Positions 63,804-64,000 of a stretch of 64,000 bases of DNA are shown one piece after another; position 1 is the stretch's first letter, and each line of letters begins with the position of its first letter. Location: positions 868,001 through 932,000 of the forward strand of contig CAVPJW010000004.1 of assembly GCA_963705525.1 (NCBI GenBank), given 5' to 3'. Source of the DNA: CAVPJW01 sp963705525. GTDB taxonomy: Bacteria > Acidobacteriota > Vicinamibacteria > Vicinamibacterales > CAVPJW01. Below the pieces are notes generated by a model. That model was not told where the DNA came from. It worked only from the letters and a program-made list of their open reading frames with translations, and did not search any database. Both the position numbers and the translations under genes were made by a program.

Positions 63804-64000
63804 ATGAACAACCCGCTGCAGCAGACGATCGAAGCGCTCGCCAAGGAAAAAGGCATCGAGCCGGATGTCATCATCACGGCCATCGAGGACGCGGTGCTGA
63901 CGGCATCGCGCAAATATTACAAGACCGCCGAGAACCTCAGGACGCGCTTCAACACTGAGACCGGACAAGTCGATCTCTTCGCCGTCAAGCACATCGTCAC
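63804..64000 (+). CDS. nusA: Transcription factor NusA, 3' truncated by window end
   Basis: The first 65 residues are seen: NNPLQQTIEALAKEKGIEPDVIITAIEDAVLTASRKYYK is the N-terminal RNA-polymerase-binding domain of NusA (elongation, termination and antitermination). The rest lies outside. The conserved rimP-nusA order supports the call. Confidence 0.93.
   Translation, partial: MNNPLQQTIEALAKEKGIEPDVIITAIEDAVLTASRKYYKTAENLRTRFNTETGQVDLFAVKHIV

Overview
The window is a 64 kb piece of a GC-rich bacterial chromosome. It most likely comes from an Acidobacteriota member, perhaps of the Vicinamibacteria lineage. This rests on the gene families present: an ADOP/MacB-type permease of 802 residues, a VWFA-related acidobacterial protein, a CRTAC1/ASPIC-UnbV FG-GAP protein, a carboxypeptidase-regulatory-domain TonB receptor, and many secreted hydrolases with Sec, Tat-like or lipoprotein signals. 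I saw no rRNA, tRNA, CRISPR array, transposase or phage gene.

Region by region. (1) 1-6467, plus strand: glycan degradation, with the C-terminal part of a GH172-like/HEAT protein, a PEGA membrane protein, a GH29 alpha-L-fucosidase and a GH116 protein. (2) 6491-9125, minus strand: a type IIA topoisomerase B subunit (ParE-like) and a small exported protein. Its A subunit lies 21 kb away at 29772-32207. (3) 9290-25264: a nucleoside catabolism island with five nucleoside hydrolase paralogues, ribokinase, a DMT-family permease, a lipoprotein two-domain cytidine-deaminase homologue, an exported MTA/SAH-deaminase-like amidohydrolase coupled to a TPR protein, a queuosine-salvage (DUF2419/Qng1-like) protein coupled to a nucleoside hydrolase, and a TonB receptor. 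The AzgA-type purine permease at 28486-29775 and AhcY at 32403-33905 extend the purine and adenosine theme. (4) 32403-36348: ahcY with an ArsR-methyltransferase regulator and a candidate operator, a small unknown protein, and an MBL-fold enzyme. (5) 36391-46449: an M28 peptidase, gene remnants around an ADOP permease, CmoA, and a run of exported amide-bond hydrolases (P1 peptidase, glycosylasparaginase, creatininase family), then a threonine dehydratase. (6) 46538-53973: alpha-glucan phosphorylase, small proteins, a PrcB-domain protein, a VWFA-related protein and an M24 peptidase. (7) 54025-64000, plus strand: HtrA protease, MidA-like methyltransferase, CYTH protein, a MurU-like/AmgK-like pair for cell-wall sugar salvage, a TIM-barrel isomerase, AsnS, RimO, and the start of the rimP-nusA operon behind a rimP leader hairpin.

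The most interesting system is region 3. Its predicted exported enzymes would deaminate nucleosides and cleave their N-glycosidic bonds outside the cytoplasm. A TonB receptor, a DMT permease, AzgA and ribokinase could then recover ribose and bases. Three of the five nucleoside hydrolases form a divergent subfamily lacking the classical DTDPG-x-DD and HDP motifs. One of them overlaps the gene for a Qng1-like protein, which suggests salvage of modified nucleosides such as queuosine. This is inference from family membership and gene order.

At least six otherwise intact genes carry one surplus base: a nucleoside hydrolase, the TonB receptor, another hydrolase's signal region, CRTAC1, M28 and the phosphorylase. 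The pattern looks more like consensus errors in the assembly than real gene decay. Several intergenic gaps hold 7-bp or 9-bp tandem repeats, or a REP-like element present in inverted copies.
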